This document shows positions 1-8,240 of a DNA stretch of 64,000 nucleotides, piece after piece (positions within the stretch are counted from its first letter, which is position 1; the number at the start of each line of letters is the position of its first letter). Made by a program: the position numbers and the translations under genes. The DNA comes from Streptomyces sp. Isolate_45. Lineage in GTDB: Bacteria; Actinomycetota; Actinomycetes; Streptomycetales; Streptomycetaceae. The notes beneath the pieces were generated by a model. It saw only the letters and a list, made by a program, of their open reading frames with translations, was not told where the DNA came from and ran no database searches. Location of the stretch: contig NZ_JANFAK020000010.1 in the NCBI RefSeq assembly GCF_024721315.2, positions 37,738-101,737 of the forward strand, read 5' to 3'.

Positions 1-2
1 AC

Positions 3-320
3 TGGGCGACCCGTGTCACCTGGAGTGGTGAATACGTGCACGCCGCGCCGTGGTCCATCTCCTCGCACGGCGTCGCCAACGTCAGCCACGGCTGCACCGG
101 CATGAGCACCGGCAACGCCGCCTGGTTCTACGAGAACATCACCGAGGGCGACATCGTCAAGGTGATCAACAGCATCGGCGACGACATGGACATCTTCGGC
201 AACGGCTTCGGCGACTGGAACATGGACTGGAAGGACTGGAGGGAGGGCAGTGCCCTCCTCAAGGGCACCCAGGAAGGCCGCAGTCCCATCGACCAGGCCC
301 GCCTGCGCCCCACCGTCTAG
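3..320 (+). CDS. L,D-transpeptidase catalytic domain, C-terminal part (gene starts before the window)
   Basis: The reading frame is open from base 3 and carries the end of a YkuD catalytic domain. The HAAPWS block is followed by NVSHGCTGMS, which contains the nucleophilic cysteine (codon at 93-95), and then the usual GD-V-V strand. Enzymes of this family make 3-3 peptide cross-links in peptidoglycan outside the membrane, so the missing N-terminal part should hold a signal or lipoprotein sequence and Ig-like domains. The tail after the catalytic core is short, polar and rich in Trp and Asp, as in Streptomyces L,D-transpeptidases. A strong hairpin follows the stop codon. The family assignment is secure from the Cys motif; the substrate is inferred from the family. 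Confidence 0.9.
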   Translation, partial: WATRVTWSGEYVHAAPWSISSHGVANVSHGCTGMSTGNAAWFYENITEGDIVKVINSIGDDMDIFGNGFGDWNMDWKDWREGSALLKGTQEGRSPIDQARLRPTV

Positions 321-326
321 GAAGGC

Positions 327-377
327 GACCCGGAAGCCCCACGAGCGCCCCTGAGGGGCCCGTGGGGCTTCCGGGTC
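327..377. terminator. Hairpin terminator between convergent genes
   Basis: Perfect 17-bp arms at 327-343 and 361-377 enclose a loop that itself contains a small CCCCT/AGGGG stem. It lies between the L,D-transpeptidase stop (320) and the stop of the opposing receiver-like gene (381), so it can end transcription from both sides. There is no long T run, which is usual in Streptomyces. Confidence 0.75.
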
Positions 378-380
378 GTT

Positions 381-782
381 CTACGCGTCCAGGGACAGCC
401 GGGGCCGCAGGAGGCCGGCCAGGACCTCGGGGAAGTCGACGGGGTCCACCGGAAGGGTGACGGCGGCGTCCGCGCGGCTCCAGGTGGCCAGCCAGGCGTC
501 CTGCGGACGCCCCATCAGCAACAGCACCGGGGGACACCGGAAGATCTCGTCCTTGATCTGCCGGCACACGCCCATGCCCCCGGCCGGAACCGCCTCGCCG
601 TCCAACACGCAGACGTCGATGCCGCCCTCGTCCAGTGCCGTCAGGACCGCCGGAAGCGTCGCGCACTCCAGGAACTCCACCGGCGGCAGGTCCGCCGCCG
701 GCCTGCGACCGGCCGCGAGCCGCACCTGCTCCCGGGTGCCCGCGTCGTCGCTGTAGACCAGAACCCGCGCAGTCGCCCGCAT
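381..782 (-). CDS. Orphan response-regulator receiver-like protein
   Basis: The 133-residue protein has the length and layout of a CheY-like receiver alone: a first strand VLVYSDD with an acidic pair near residues 12-13, and a third strand ending in VLDGE with a candidate phosphoacceptor Asp near residue 60. The later signature residues are not conserved. The fourth strand reads LLLMG instead of ending in Thr/Ser, and the fifth reads TLPVDP where Lys-Pro is expected. No output domain is attached and no kinase gene is adjacent. The start is well supported by GGAGG seven bases upstream. It is divergent from the cytochrome oxidase and bcc genes, a position I recall from other streptomycetes. It may be a degenerate or phosphorylation-independent receiver; the function is unknown. 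Confidence 0.75.
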   Translation of the reverse strand: MRATARVLVYSDDAGTREQVRLAAGRRPAADLPPVEFLECATLPAVLTALDEGGIDVCVLDGEAVPAGGMGVCRQIKDEIFRCPPVLLLMGRPQDAWLATWSRADAAVTLPVDPVDFPEVLAGLLRPRLSLDA

Positions 783-970
783 TTCGTTCCTCCACGTGTC
801 CGTGAATCACGCTGATGATGCGCGGGATGCTACTCCGTCCGACCCGCTGTCAACATCGGTTCGCACAGCCCCGCCCGAGACGCCGGAAGGACGATCTGAT
901 GGGCCGTTCGGGCCTTGCACACCCCCCTGACACTCCGAACGGCACCCCCCGGGGTGAGGGCGGGATAAGC

Positions 971-989
971 GACCGACATAATGTCGGTC
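971..989. promoter_or_regulatory. Perfect inverted repeat overlapping the ctaE start codon
   Basis: GACCGACAT-A-ATGTCGGTC is a perfect 9-bp inverted repeat with a one-base centre. The annotated ATG of ctaE is the first codon of the right arm. The sequence CATAAT inside it resembles a -10 box, which would place transcription start near the in-frame GTG at 990. It could be an operator, or an RNA hairpin that hides the start codon. The symmetry is seen directly; the function is inference. Confidence 0.45.
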
Positions 990-1601
990 GTGGCGACAGC
1001 AACGACAGTAGATACCGGGCACGCGCACCCGACGGTCAACCGGCCGAACCTCGTCAGCGTCGGAACCATCATCTGGTTGAGTTCCGAGCTGATGTTCTTC
1101 GCGGCCCTCTTCGCGATGTACTTCACCCTGCGATCCGTGACGGGTGCCGAGTACTGGACAGAGCAGGCTTCGGCCTTGAATCTGCCCTTCTCGGCGACGA
1201 ACACAACGATCCTGGTGCTCTCCTCGCTCACCTGCCAGCTCGGCGTATTCGCCGCCGAGCGCGGTGACGTGAAGAAGCTCCGGTCGTGGTTCATCATCAC
1301 GTTCGTCATGGGTGCGATCTTCATTGGCGGCCAGGTGTTCGAGTACACCGAGCTGGTCAAGCACGAGGGGATGTCCCTCTCGTCCGGACCGTACGGCTCG
1401 GTCTTCTACCTGACCACCGGCTTCCACGGTCTGCACGTGACGGGCGGTCTCATCGCCTTCCTGCTGGTCCTCGGCCGGACGTACGCGGCCAAGAGGTTCA
1501 CCCACGAACAGGCCACGTCGGCCATCGTCGTGTCCTACTACTGGCACTTCGTCGATGTCGTCTGGATCGGCCTCTTCGCGACGATCTACCTGATCAAGTA
1601 G
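981..1601 (+). CDS. ctaE: Cytochrome c oxidase subunit III
   Basis: CtaE is a structural subunit of the aa3-type terminal oxidase that takes electrons from the bcc complex and reduces oxygen at the plasma membrane. The 206-residue protein has five hydrophobic helices and the family landmarks: [15 protein letters not shown] near residues 33-47, [10 protein letters not shown] near 148-157 with the conserved His pair, and a C-terminal [11 protein letters not shown] helix. This five-helix short form is typical of actinobacteria. The gene stands just upstream of qcrCAB, the standard order in this phylum, where oxidase and bcc complex form one supercomplex with no soluble cytochrome c. The ATG at 981 lies in a palindrome and has no clear ribosome binding site; a GTG three codons later (990) is a possible leaderless start. 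Confidence 0.95.
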   Translation: MSVVATATTVDTGHAHPTVNRPNLVSVGTIIWLSSELMFFAALFAMYFTLRSVTGAEYWTEQASALNLPFSATNTTILVLSSLTCQLGVFAAERGDVKKLRSWFIITFVMGAIFIGGQVFEYTELVKHEGMSLSSGPYGSVFYLTTGFHGLHVTGGLIAFLLVLGRTYAAKRFTHEQATSAIVVSYYWHFVDVVWIGLFATIYLIK

Positions 1602-1677
1602 CGAACACGTCGCCGGGCCCGGCTCGGCACTCCATCCAGAAACACCGACGCAGAAGATCCTGACACCGGGGTAATCC

Positions 1678-2487
1678 GTGAAAAAGCTCTCCGCACGACG
1701 ACGCCATCCGCTGGCGGCGGTCGTCGTTCTACTCTTCGCGCTGGCGGTCACTGGGGGGCTGTACGCCGCCTTCGCGCCCGCGGGCAAGGCGCAGGCCGAC
1801 GAAACCGCCCAGTCCCTCGCCATCGAGGAGGGCAAGAAGCTCTATGCCGTGGGCTGCGCAAGCTGCCACGGTGCCGGCGGTCAGGGTTCCTCTGACGGCC
1901 CCAGCCTGGTGGGCGTCGGCTCGGCGGCCGTCGACTTCCAGGTGAGCACGGGCCGCATGCCCGCCCAGCAGCCCGGCGCCCAGGTGCCGAAGAAGCCGAA
2001 CATCTACTCGCAGGCCCAGATCGACCAGCTCGCGGCGTTCATCGCTTCGCTCGGCGCCGGCCCGATCACGCCGACCGAGAAGCAGTACGACCCGGCCGGG
2101 GCCAACATCGCCAAGGGTGGTGAGCTGTTCCGCAACAACTGCGCGCAGTGCCACAACTTCACCGGCGAGGGCGGCGCCCTGACGAACGGCAAGTACGCCC
2201 CGAACCTTGAGGACGTCTCGCCGAAGCACATCTACGAGGCCATGCTCACCGGCCCGCAGAACATGCCCTCCTTCCCGGACAGCACGATGCCGGAGCAGGG
2301 AAAGAAGGACATCATCGCGTACCTCCAGAACGTCAACGGCGAGAAGTCGACGAGCCCCGGTGGTCTGAAGCTCGGTGGCCTCGGCCCCGTCTCCGAGGGT
2401 CTGTTCGGCTGGATCTTCGGTCTGGGTGCGCTGATCGCTGTCGCCGTCTGGGTCGCGGCCCACACCGCTAAGGCCAAGAAGTCATGA
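1678..2487 (+). CDS. qcrC: Cytochrome bcc complex dihaem cytochrome c subunit
   Basis: QcrC carries two c-type haems that pass electrons from the Rieske protein directly to the cytochrome oxidase. Both haem motifs are visible: CASCH at residues 60-64 and CAQCH at 155-159. An N-terminal hydrophobic segment (about residues 13-33) and a C-terminal membrane helix (about 240-262) anchor the protein, with the haem domains outside. The length of 269 residues matches the actinobacterial family. The start is GTG, and the stop overlaps the qcrA start by four bases. It belongs to the qcrCAB operon, with ctaE 76 bases upstream. The two haems replace the soluble cytochrome c found in other bacteria. Confidence 0.96.
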   Translation: MKKLSARRRHPLAAVVVLLFALAVTGGLYAAFAPAGKAQADETAQSLAIEEGKKLYAVGCASCHGAGGQGSSDGPSLVGVGSAAVDFQVSTGRMPAQQPGAQVPKKPNIYSQAQIDQLAAFIASLGAGPITPTEKQYDPAGANIAKGGELFRNNCAQCHNFTGEGGALTNGKYAPNLEDVSPKHIYEAMLTGPQNMPSFPDSTMPEQGKKDIIAYLQNVNGEKSTSPGGLKLGGLGPVSEGLFGWIFGLGALIAVAVWVAAHTAKAKKS

Positions 2488-3542
2488 GTAGCCAAGACAT
2501 TCCCGAAGAGAAGCACCTGCCGAGCGAGCAGGGCGACGCACACCACGGTGGCGTGGCGGTCGCGGACGACCCGTTCGCCGACCCGGGCCTGCCGGTCCAC
2601 AAGCCCCGTATCCAGGACATCGACGAGCGGGCGGCGAAGCGCTCCGAGCGCACCGTCGCGATGCTGTTCACGCTGTCGATGCTGGCCACGGTCGCCTTCA
2701 TCGCCTCGTACGTGATCTTCCCGGTCGACAAGATCGTCTACATCTTCCCCATCGGGAAGGTGAGCGCGCTGAACTTCGCGCTCGGTCTCACCCTGGGTAC
2801 GGCGCTCTTCTGCATCGGCGCGGGCGCGGTCCACTGGGCCCGCACCCTGATGTCCGACGTCGAGGTCGCCGCCGAGCGTCACGAGATCGCCGCTCCGCCG
2901 GAGGTCAAGGCGCAGGTGATGCAGGACTTCGCCGACGGTGCGAACGAGTCCGGCATCGGCCGTCGGCCCCTGATCCGCAACACCCTGCTCGGCGCGATGG
3001 CCCTGGTGCCGCTCTCCGGCGTGATGCTGCTGCGCGACCTGGGCCCGCTGCCCGAGGACAAGCTCCGCAAGACCATCTGGGCCAAGGGCAAGCTGCTCAT
3101 CAACCAGAACACGATGGAGCCGCTGCGTCCCGAGGACGTCGTGGTCGGCTCGCTGACCTTCGCCAAGCCCGAGGGCCTGGAGGAGGACGCGCACGACTAC
3201 ATGTCCCAGATCGCCAAGGCAGCCCTGATGATCGTCCGCATCCAGCCGGAGGACATCAAGGACAAGAAGGAACTGGAGTGGTCCCACGACGGCATCGTGG
3301 CCTTCTCCAAGATCTGTACCCACGTCGGCTGCCCGATCAGCCTGTACGAGCAGCAGACGCACCACGTGCTCTGCCCGTGCCACCAGTCCACTTTCGACCT
3401 CTCCGACGGCGCCCGTGTCATCTTCGGCCCGGCCGGTCACGCGCTTCCGCAGCTGCGGATCGGCGTGAATGACGAGGGCTTCCTCGAAGCGCACGGCGAC
3501 TTCGAAGAGCCCGTCGGTCCTGCATTCTGGGAGCGCGGATGA
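2484..3542 (+). CDS. qcrA: Rieske iron-sulfur subunit of the cytochrome bcc complex
   Basis: QcrA takes the first electron from menaquinol and hands it to the cytochrome c subunit. The Rieske domain is at the C-terminal end: CTH at residues 278-280 and CPCH at 297-300 supply the two Cys and two His cluster ligands (C278, H280, C297, H300), and C283 with C299 can form the stabilising disulfide. There are three hydrophobic helices near residues 58-79, 94-118 and 167-184, where mitochondrial and proteobacterial Rieske proteins have one; the three-helix form is characteristic of actinobacteria. The gene overlaps qcrC and qcrB by four bases each, so the three are translationally coupled. Confidence 0.96.
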   Translation: MSSQDIPEEKHLPSEQGDAHHGGVAVADDPFADPGLPVHKPRIQDIDERAAKRSERTVAMLFTLSMLATVAFIASYVIFPVDKIVYIFPIGKVSALNFALGLTLGTALFCIGAGAVHWARTLMSDVEVAAERHEIAAPPEVKAQVMQDFADGANESGIGRRPLIRNTLLGAMALVPLSGVMLLRDLGPLPEDKLRKTIWAKGKLLINQNTMEPLRPEDVVVGSLTFAKPEGLEEDAHDYMSQIAKAALMIVRIQPEDIKDKKELEWSHDGIVAFSKICTHVGCPISLYEQQTHHVLCPCHQSTFDLSDGARVIFGPAGHALPQLRIGVNDEGFLEAHGDFEEPVGPAFWERG

Positions 3543-5170
3543 GCACTGCCACAGACAACAAGACGGGGCGCAAAGCGCCTGCCGGCGAGCGCGTAGCGGA
3601 CTGGGCGGACGGCCGCCTGGGCATCTACGGTCTCGCCAAGGCCAACATGCGCAAGATCTTCCCGGACCACTGGTCCTTCATGCTGGGTGAGATCTGCCTC
3701 TACAGCTTCATCATCATCATCCTCACGGGTGTGTACCTGACGCTGTTCTTCCACCCGAGCATGAACGAGGTCGTGTACCACGGCTCGTACGTGCCGATGC
3801 AGGGTGTCCGGATGTCCGAGGCGTTCGCCTCGACCCTGGACATCAGCTTCGACGTCCGCGGCGGTCTGCTCATCAGGCAGATCCACCACTGGGCGGCACT
3901 GATCTTCGTCGCGGCGATGATGGTGCACATGATGCGCGTCTTCTTCACCGGCGCGTTCCGCAAGCCGCGTGAGATCAACTGGATCTTCGGCTTCCTGCTG
4001 CTGGTCCTCGGCATGTTCACCGGTTTCACCGGTTACTCGCTGCCGGACGACCTGCTCTCGGGCACCGGTGTCCGCTTCATGCAGGGCGCGATCCTGTCCG
4101 TGCCGGTCGTCGGCACGTACCTGTCGATGTTCCTGTTCGGCGGGGAGTTCCCCGGCCACGACTTCGTGGCCCGGTTCTACTCGATCCACATCCTGCTGTT
4201 GCCCGGCATCATGATGGGCCTGCTCGTCGCCCACCTGATCCTGGTCTTCTACCACAAGCACACCCAGTTCGCGGGCCCCGGCAAGACGAACAACAACGTC
4301 GTCGGCATGCCGCTGCTGCCCGTCTACATGGCGAAGGCCGGAGGCTTCTTCTTCCTGGTCTTCGGCATCATCGCGGCCATCGCGGGCATCGCGTCGATCA
4401 ACCCCATCTGGGCGCTCGGTCCGTACGTCCCGGACCACGTGTCCACGGGCGCGCAGCCCGACTGGTACATGGGCTTCTCCGAGGGTCTCATCCGTGCGAT
4501 GCCCGGCTGGGAGATCAACCTCTGGGGCCACACGCTCGTCCTGGGCGTGTTCGTCCCGCTGGTGATCTTCCCGCTGGTGCTGGCCACGATCGCGGTGTAC
4601 CCGTTCGTCGAGTCCTGGGTCACCGGCGACAAGCGCGAGCACCACATCCTGGACCGCCCGCGCAACGTCCCGACCCGTACCGCCTTCGGTGTGGCCTGGC
4701 TGACCTGGTACGTCATCCTGCTGATCGCCGGTGGAAACGACATGTTCGCGCAGTACTTCCACCTGTCGATCAACTCGATCACCTGGTTCGCCCGGATCGG
4801 CTTCTTCGTCGGCCCGGTCATCGCCTTCGTCATCACCAAGCGGATCTGCCTCGGCCTCCAGCGCCGGGACCGGGACAAGGTGCTGCACGGTCGCGAGACC
4901 GGCATCATCAAGCGCCTGCCGCACGGTGAGTTCGTCGAGATCCACGAGCCGCTCTCGCAGGGCCAGCTCCACACGCTCACCTCGTACAACACGTACGAGC
5001 CGGTCGAGATCGGCCCGACGGTCGACGAGAACGGCGTCGAGCGCAAGGTGAAGGCCACCGAGAAGCTGCGCGCGAAGCTCAGCAAGGGCTACTACGCCGA
5101 GGGCAACCAGATCCCGAAGCCCACGGTGGAGGAGTACAAGGAGATCCAGAGCGGCCACGGCCACCACTGA
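3539..5170 (+). CDS. qcrB: Cytochrome b subunit of the cytochrome bcc complex
   Basis: QcrB holds the two b haems and both quinone sites of complex III. The N-terminal core has the haem-ligand His pairs in HHWAALIFVAAMMVHMM and in the helix containing VAHLILVFYHKH, followed by a proline-containing Qo-site region with the PDWYMGF block near residues 303-309. At 543 residues it is longer than the proteobacterial protein. The last 110 or so residues, after the final helix, are a soluble charged extension ending in HGHH, typical of actinobacterial QcrB. It overlaps qcrA by four bases and is followed by a strong terminator, so it ends the ctaE-qcrCAB run. QcrB is the target of the Q203 class of inhibitors in mycobacteria. 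Confidence 0.96.
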   Translation: MSTATDNKTGRKAPAGERVADWADGRLGIYGLAKANMRKIFPDHWSFMLGEICLYSFIIIILTGVYLTLFFHPSMNEVVYHGSYVPMQGVRMSEAFASTLDISFDVRGGLLIRQIHHWAALIFVAAMMVHMMRVFFTGAFRKPREINWIFGFLLLVLGMFTGFTGYSLPDDLLSGTGVRFMQGAILSVPVVGTYLSMFLFGGEFPGHDFVARFYSIHILLLPGIMMGLLVAHLILVFYHKHTQFAGPGKTNNNVVGMPLLPVYMAKAGGFFFLVFGIIAAIAGIASINPIWALGPYVPDHVSTGAQPDWYMGFSEGLIRAMPGWEINLWGHTLVLGVFVPLVIFPLVLATIAVYPFVESWVTGDKREHHILDRPRNVPTRTAFGVAWLTWYVILLIAGGNDMFAQYFHLSINSITWFARIGFFVGPVIAFVITKRICLGLQRRDRDKVLHGRETGIIKRLPHGEFVEIHEPLSQGQLHTLTSYNTYEPVEIGPTVDENGVERKVKATEKLRAKLSKGYYAEGNQIPKPTVEEYKEIQSGHGHH

Positions 5171-5227
5171 TCCCCGGCACGACCGTTCGAGGGATTGATT
5201 TCGGTCAATCCTGGTGTCGCCACGGCG

Positions 5228-5258
5228 AGAGCCCCGTCCAGTGTCTGGACGGGGCTCT
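5228..5258 (+). terminator. Terminator of the qcr operon
   Basis: A perfect 14-bp stem (5228-5241 with 5245-5258) with a three-base loop and a short T run lies about 60 bases after the qcrB stop. It separates the respiratory operon from trpD. Confidence 0.9.
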
Positions 5259-5335
5259 TTGCCGTCTCCGTGGCTGGATAGGCTGGTCCCCTTCCCATTC
5301 GACGTGGCAACCTCACCAGGCAGCAGGAGCGGACC

Positions 5336-6400
5336 ATGAACGTTGTGACCCCGGCAGGCGGCGACAGCGTGGCGGCCCGTGGCTGGCCGGGCATCCTCGA
5401 CGCCCTGCTGACCGGCCGGAACCTCGGTGCGGACGACACCGCCTGGGCGATGGAGCAGATCATGCGGGGCGAGGCCACCGACGCGCAGATCGCCGGCTTC
5501 GTGGTCGCGCTGCGGGCCAAGGGGGAGACCGTCGCGGAGATCAACGGCATGGTGCGGGCCATGTACGAACACGCCAACCTGATCGAGGTCCCGGGCCGGA
5601 CGGTGGACATCGTCGGCACCGGCGGCGACGGCGCCAAGACGGTCAACATCTCGACCATGTCGGCGATCGTGGTGGCCGGCACGGGCGCGAAGGTCGTCAA
5701 GCACGGGAACCGGGCGGCGTCCTCCGCGAGCGGCTCCTCCGACGTGCTGGAGAAGCTCGGCGTCAACCTCAACCTCACCCCGGCCCGGGTGGCGGAGGTC
5801 GTCGAGGAAGCCGGGATCACCCTCTGCTTCGCGGTGAAGTTCCACCCGGCGCTGCGGCACGTGGCGGCCGCCCGCAAGGAGTTGGGCATCCGGACGACCT
5901 TCAACTTCCTAGGCCCCCTCACCAACCCGGCCAAGGTGCGGGCCCAGGCGACGGGCGTGGCCGATCCCCGGGTGGCCCCCATCATGGCGGGGGTGCTGGC
6001 CGAACGGGGCTCCTCCGCGCTCGTGTTCCGCGGTGACGACGGTCTCGACGAGTTGACCACCACCGCCACCTCGCGGGTGTGGTGGGTCCGGGACGGCTCG
6101 GTCACCGAGACCCCCTTCGACCCGCGCGACATCGGCATCCCGCTCGTCGACGTGTCGGAGCTGCGCGGCGAGGACGCCTCGTACAACGCCGATGTCGCCC
6201 GCCGGCTGTTGGCGGGCGAGACCGGCCCCGTCCGGGACGCCGTACTGCTGAACTCGGCCGCGGCCCTGGTGGCGCTGGATCCGGGGACGGGCACCCTGGA
6301 GGAGCAGCTCGCGGCGGGCATGACCCGGGCGGCCGAGTCCATCGACTCGGGATCCGCTCGCGCCGCGCTGGAGCGCTGGGTGAGGGCGAGCAACGCCTGA
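5336..6400 (+). CDS. trpD: Anthranilate phosphoribosyltransferase
   Basis: TrpD joins anthranilate to PRPP in the second step of tryptophan synthesis in the cytoplasm. The 354-residue protein has the expected helical N-terminal domain, the PRPP-binding [18 protein letters not shown] segment near residues 86-104, and the [18 protein letters not shown] segment near 121-138 that binds phosphate and magnesium. The start ATG has AGGAG seven bases upstream. It stands alone between two terminators, away from other trp genes. The anthranilate synthase gene trpEG lies 26 kb downstream in this window, so the pathway is scattered. Activity is assigned by family; no odd residues were noticed. Confidence 0.95.
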   Translation: MNVVTPAGGDSVAARGWPGILDALLTGRNLGADDTAWAMEQIMRGEATDAQIAGFVVALRAKGETVAEINGMVRAMYEHANLIEVPGRTVDIVGTGGDGAKTVNISTMSAIVVAGTGAKVVKHGNRAASSASGSSDVLEKLGVNLNLTPARVAEVVEEAGITLCFAVKFHPALRHVAAARKELGIRTTFNFLGPLTNPAKVRAQATGVADPRVAPIMAGVLAERGSSALVFRGDDGLDELTTTATSRVWWVRDGSVTETPFDPRDIGIPLVDVSELRGEDASYNADVARRLLAGETGPVRDAVLLNSAAALVALDPGTGTLEEQLAAGMTRAAESIDSGSARAALERWVRASNA

Positions 6401-6415
6401 GGCACGGTTTCGGCC

Positions 6416-6448
6416 AAGACCCCGGTCCGCATCGTGGACCGGGGTCTT
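6416..6448 (+). terminator. Terminator after trpD
   Basis: A perfect 13-bp stem, AAGACCCCGGTCC at 6416-6428 with GGACCGGGGTCTT at 6436-6448, and a seven-base loop. It isolates trpD from the riboswitch region that follows. Confidence 0.9.
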
Positions 6449-6482
6449 GCGCACGGGAGATCGTGTGGCAGGATTCTGGGCA

Positions 6483-6600
6483 GGTCACGAGTGACAGCGT
6501 TTAGGCCCCGGCTTGCTGTCCGGCAACCCTCCTTCCGTGGCGGGGTGCCCCGGGTGATGACCAGGCCGTAGGCAGCGAGGTCTACGGCAAGCGCGGATCC
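6483..6600 (+). ncRNA. SAM-IV riboswitch aptamer
   Basis: The sequence matches the actinobacterial SAM-IV aptamer block by block. GGTCA at 6483-6487 pairs with TGACC at 6558-6562 to close the core. The inside has the CCCCGGCTTGCTG and CCGGCAACCCTCC segments and then GGGGTGCCCCGGGTGATGA. Downstream, CCGTAG (6565-6570) pairs with CTACGG (6582-6587), followed by the conserved GCAAGCGCGGATC tail that forms the pseudoknot arm. SAM-IV RNAs bind S-adenosylmethionine and control sulfur genes in Actinomycetales. The controlled genes here would be the short ORF at 6641 and the SufS-like enzyme at 6818. The identification rests on recalled consensus, not on a covariance search. Confidence 0.9.
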
Positions 6601-6629
6601 CTCGACACCAGGGGTCCTGGTCTCTCGAG
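6601..6629 (+). promoter_or_regulatory. Hairpin after the SAM-IV aptamer, possible expression platform
   Basis: CTCGA-ca-CCAGG at 6601-6612 can pair with CCTGG and the TCGAG ending at 6629. The 3' arm runs into the GAGGAG that serves as ribosome binding site of the six-codon ORF at 6641. Ligand binding could therefore control access to this site. The pairing is visible; the mechanism is inference. Confidence 0.45.
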
Positions 6630-6640
6630 GAGCGTTTTCC

Positions 6641-6661
6641 GTGAGCAAGCGAATGCGATAG
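6641..6661 (+). CDS. Six-codon leader reading frame (MSKRMR) downstream of SAM-IV
   Basis: GTG AGC AAG CGA ATG CGA TAG encodes MSKRMR. It begins eleven bases after a good GAGGAG ribosome binding site, and that site overlaps the hairpin following the SAM-IV aptamer. The main gene starts 156 bases later with its own GGGAGA site. A ribosome binding site this good in front of so short a frame suggests that its translation matters, for example to couple riboswitch state to downstream transcription. It contains one internal Met codon. There is no proof of expression, and it could be the degraded start of a lost gene. Confidence 0.4.
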   Translation: MSKRMR

Positions 6662-6817
6662 GGCGACTCCGCCCCCACTTCACCCCTCGGACCAGGGTCG
6701 CTTCTGTGTACCCCGTGTCACTTCCGAGGGCTTTCCCGTACCCCCGACGGCCGCAGCGCCGTACCCGCGTACGGGCACACCGAAGCCATTCCGCCCTGCC
6801 TGCCGGGAGATACCGCC

Positions 6818-8227
6818 ATGTCCGCATCCCTGAACGCCGCCGCCACCACCGCCACCGCCGTGTGCGCCGACGGGCCCGCCGCCTGCGGCGAGCCGCTCGC
6901 CGTGCTCGGCCGCGACGTCACCGTCCCGCTCGTCACCGGCGGCGAGGTCACCTACGCCGCCCTGGACTACGCGGCCAGCGCCCCCGCGCTCCAGCGGGTC
7001 TGGGACGACGTCGCCGCCTACGCCCCCTACTACGGCAGCGTCCACCGCGGGGCCGGCTACCTCTCCCAGCTGTCCACCGACCTCTTCGAGCAGAGCCGCG
7101 TCACCGTGGCCGAGTTCCTCGACTGCCGGCCCTCCGACCAGGTGGTCTTCACCCGGTCCACCACCGACTCCCTCAACCTGCTCGCCGCCGTCCTGCCGGC
7201 CGACTGCCAGGTCTTCGTCTTCGAGACCGAGCACCACGCCTCGCTGCTGCCCTGGACGAACGCCCGCGTCACCTACCTCAACGCCCCCCGCACCCCCGGC
7301 GAGGCCGTCGCCACCCTGGAGCGGGCGCTCGCCGACCGCACTGCATCGATTGAAGAGGGCTACGGCCCGGCCCTGGTCTGCGTCACCGGCGCCTCCAACG
7401 TCACCGGCGAGCTGTGGCCGGTCAAGGAACTCGCCGCCGCCGCGCACGCCCACGGCGCGCGGATCGTGCTGGACGCCGCCCAGTTGGCCCCGCACCACCC
7501 CGTCTCCGTACGGGACCTCGACGTGGACTGGGTCGCCTTCTCCGGCCACAAGCTGTACGCCCCCTTCGGCTCGGGCGTCCTCGCCGGCCGCGCGGACTGG
7601 CTCCAGGAGGCCGACCCGTACCTCGCCGGCGGCGGCGCCTCCCGCAAGGTGGCCCGTCGCGAGGACGGCGGCGTCGACGTCGAGTGGCACACCACCGCCG
7701 CCCGCCACGAGGCCGGCTCCCCGAACGTCATCGGCGTCTACTCCATCGCCTCCGCCTGCAAGGCCCTGAAGGAGGCCGGGTTCGAGAACCTGGTCGCCCG
7801 CGAGAACCACCTGATCGCGAAGGTCCGCGAGGGCCTCGCCGAGGTCCCGGCCGTCCGCGTCCTGTCCCTGTTCGGGGACGACGCCCCGCGCGTCGGCGTC
7901 ATCTCGTTCGTGGTCGACGGATGGAACAGCTCCCACTTCGCCGCGGCCCTGTCCGCCGAGTACGGCATCGGCGTCCGCGACGGCCTCTTCTGCGCCCACC
8001 CGCTGGTCCGGACCCTGCTCGGCAGCGAGCCGCAGGAGCCGGGCGAGTGCGGGGCGCCGGAGGCCGCGCCGGGGGAGCGCTCGCTGAACGCCATCCGCGT
8101 CAGCTTCGGCGCGGGCACCCCCGACGAGCACGTCGAGCGCTTCGTCCGCGCGGTGAAGGAACTCGTCGCGGACGGCGCCAAGTGGCAGTACCGCACCGAA
8201 GAGGGCCGTTGCGTCCCGGCCGTCTGA
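6818..8227 (+). CDS. SufS-like class V aminotransferase (cysteine desulfurase fold)
   Basis: This is a PLP enzyme of the class V aminotransferase / cysteine desulfurase family, 469 residues. The PLP Lys is in FSGHKLYAPFGSG (near residue 246), the cofactor-binding Asp and His are in IVLDAAQLAPHH, and TEHHASLLPW is the His stacked on the cofactor. Near residue 391, GLFCAHPLV places a Cys where SufS has its RxGHHCAQP sulfur-accepting loop, though the surrounding residues differ. An N-terminal extension of about 30 residues precedes the fold. The SAM-IV riboswitch upstream ties it to sulfur or methionine metabolism, so cysteine desulfurase or cysteine/selenocysteine lyase activity is plausible. 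No SUF genes are adjacent, so an iron-sulfur assembly role is not supported by context. Confidence 0.8.
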   Translation: MSASLNAAATTATAVCADGPAACGEPLAVLGRDVTVPLVTGGEVTYAALDYAASAPALQRVWDDVAAYAPYYGSVHRGAGYLSQLSTDLFEQSRVTVAEFLDCRPSDQVVFTRSTTDSLNLLAAVLPADCQVFVFETEHHASLLPWTNARVTYLNAPRTPGEAVATLERALADRTASIEEGYGPALVCVTGASNVTGELWPVKELAAAAHAHGARIVLDAAQLAPHHPVSVRDLDVDWVAFSGHKLYAPFGSGVLAGRADWLQEADPYLAGGGASRKVARREDGGVDVEWHTTAARHEAGSPNVIGVYSIASACKALKEAGFENLVARENHLIAKVREGLAEVPAVRVLSLFGDDAPRVGVISFVVDGWNSSHFAAALSAEYGIGVRDGLFCAHPLVRTLLGSEPQEPGECGAPEAAPGERSLNAIRVSFGAGTPDEHVERFVRAVKELVADGAKWQYRTEEGRCVPAV

Positions 8228-8240
8228 CCTCGTTCGGGTC

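Noticed and set aside
3437..5860. 807-residue open frame on the minus strand across qcrB and trpD
   Set aside because: It is an antisense shadow of high-GC coding sequence. It has no domain and runs opposite two well-identified genes.
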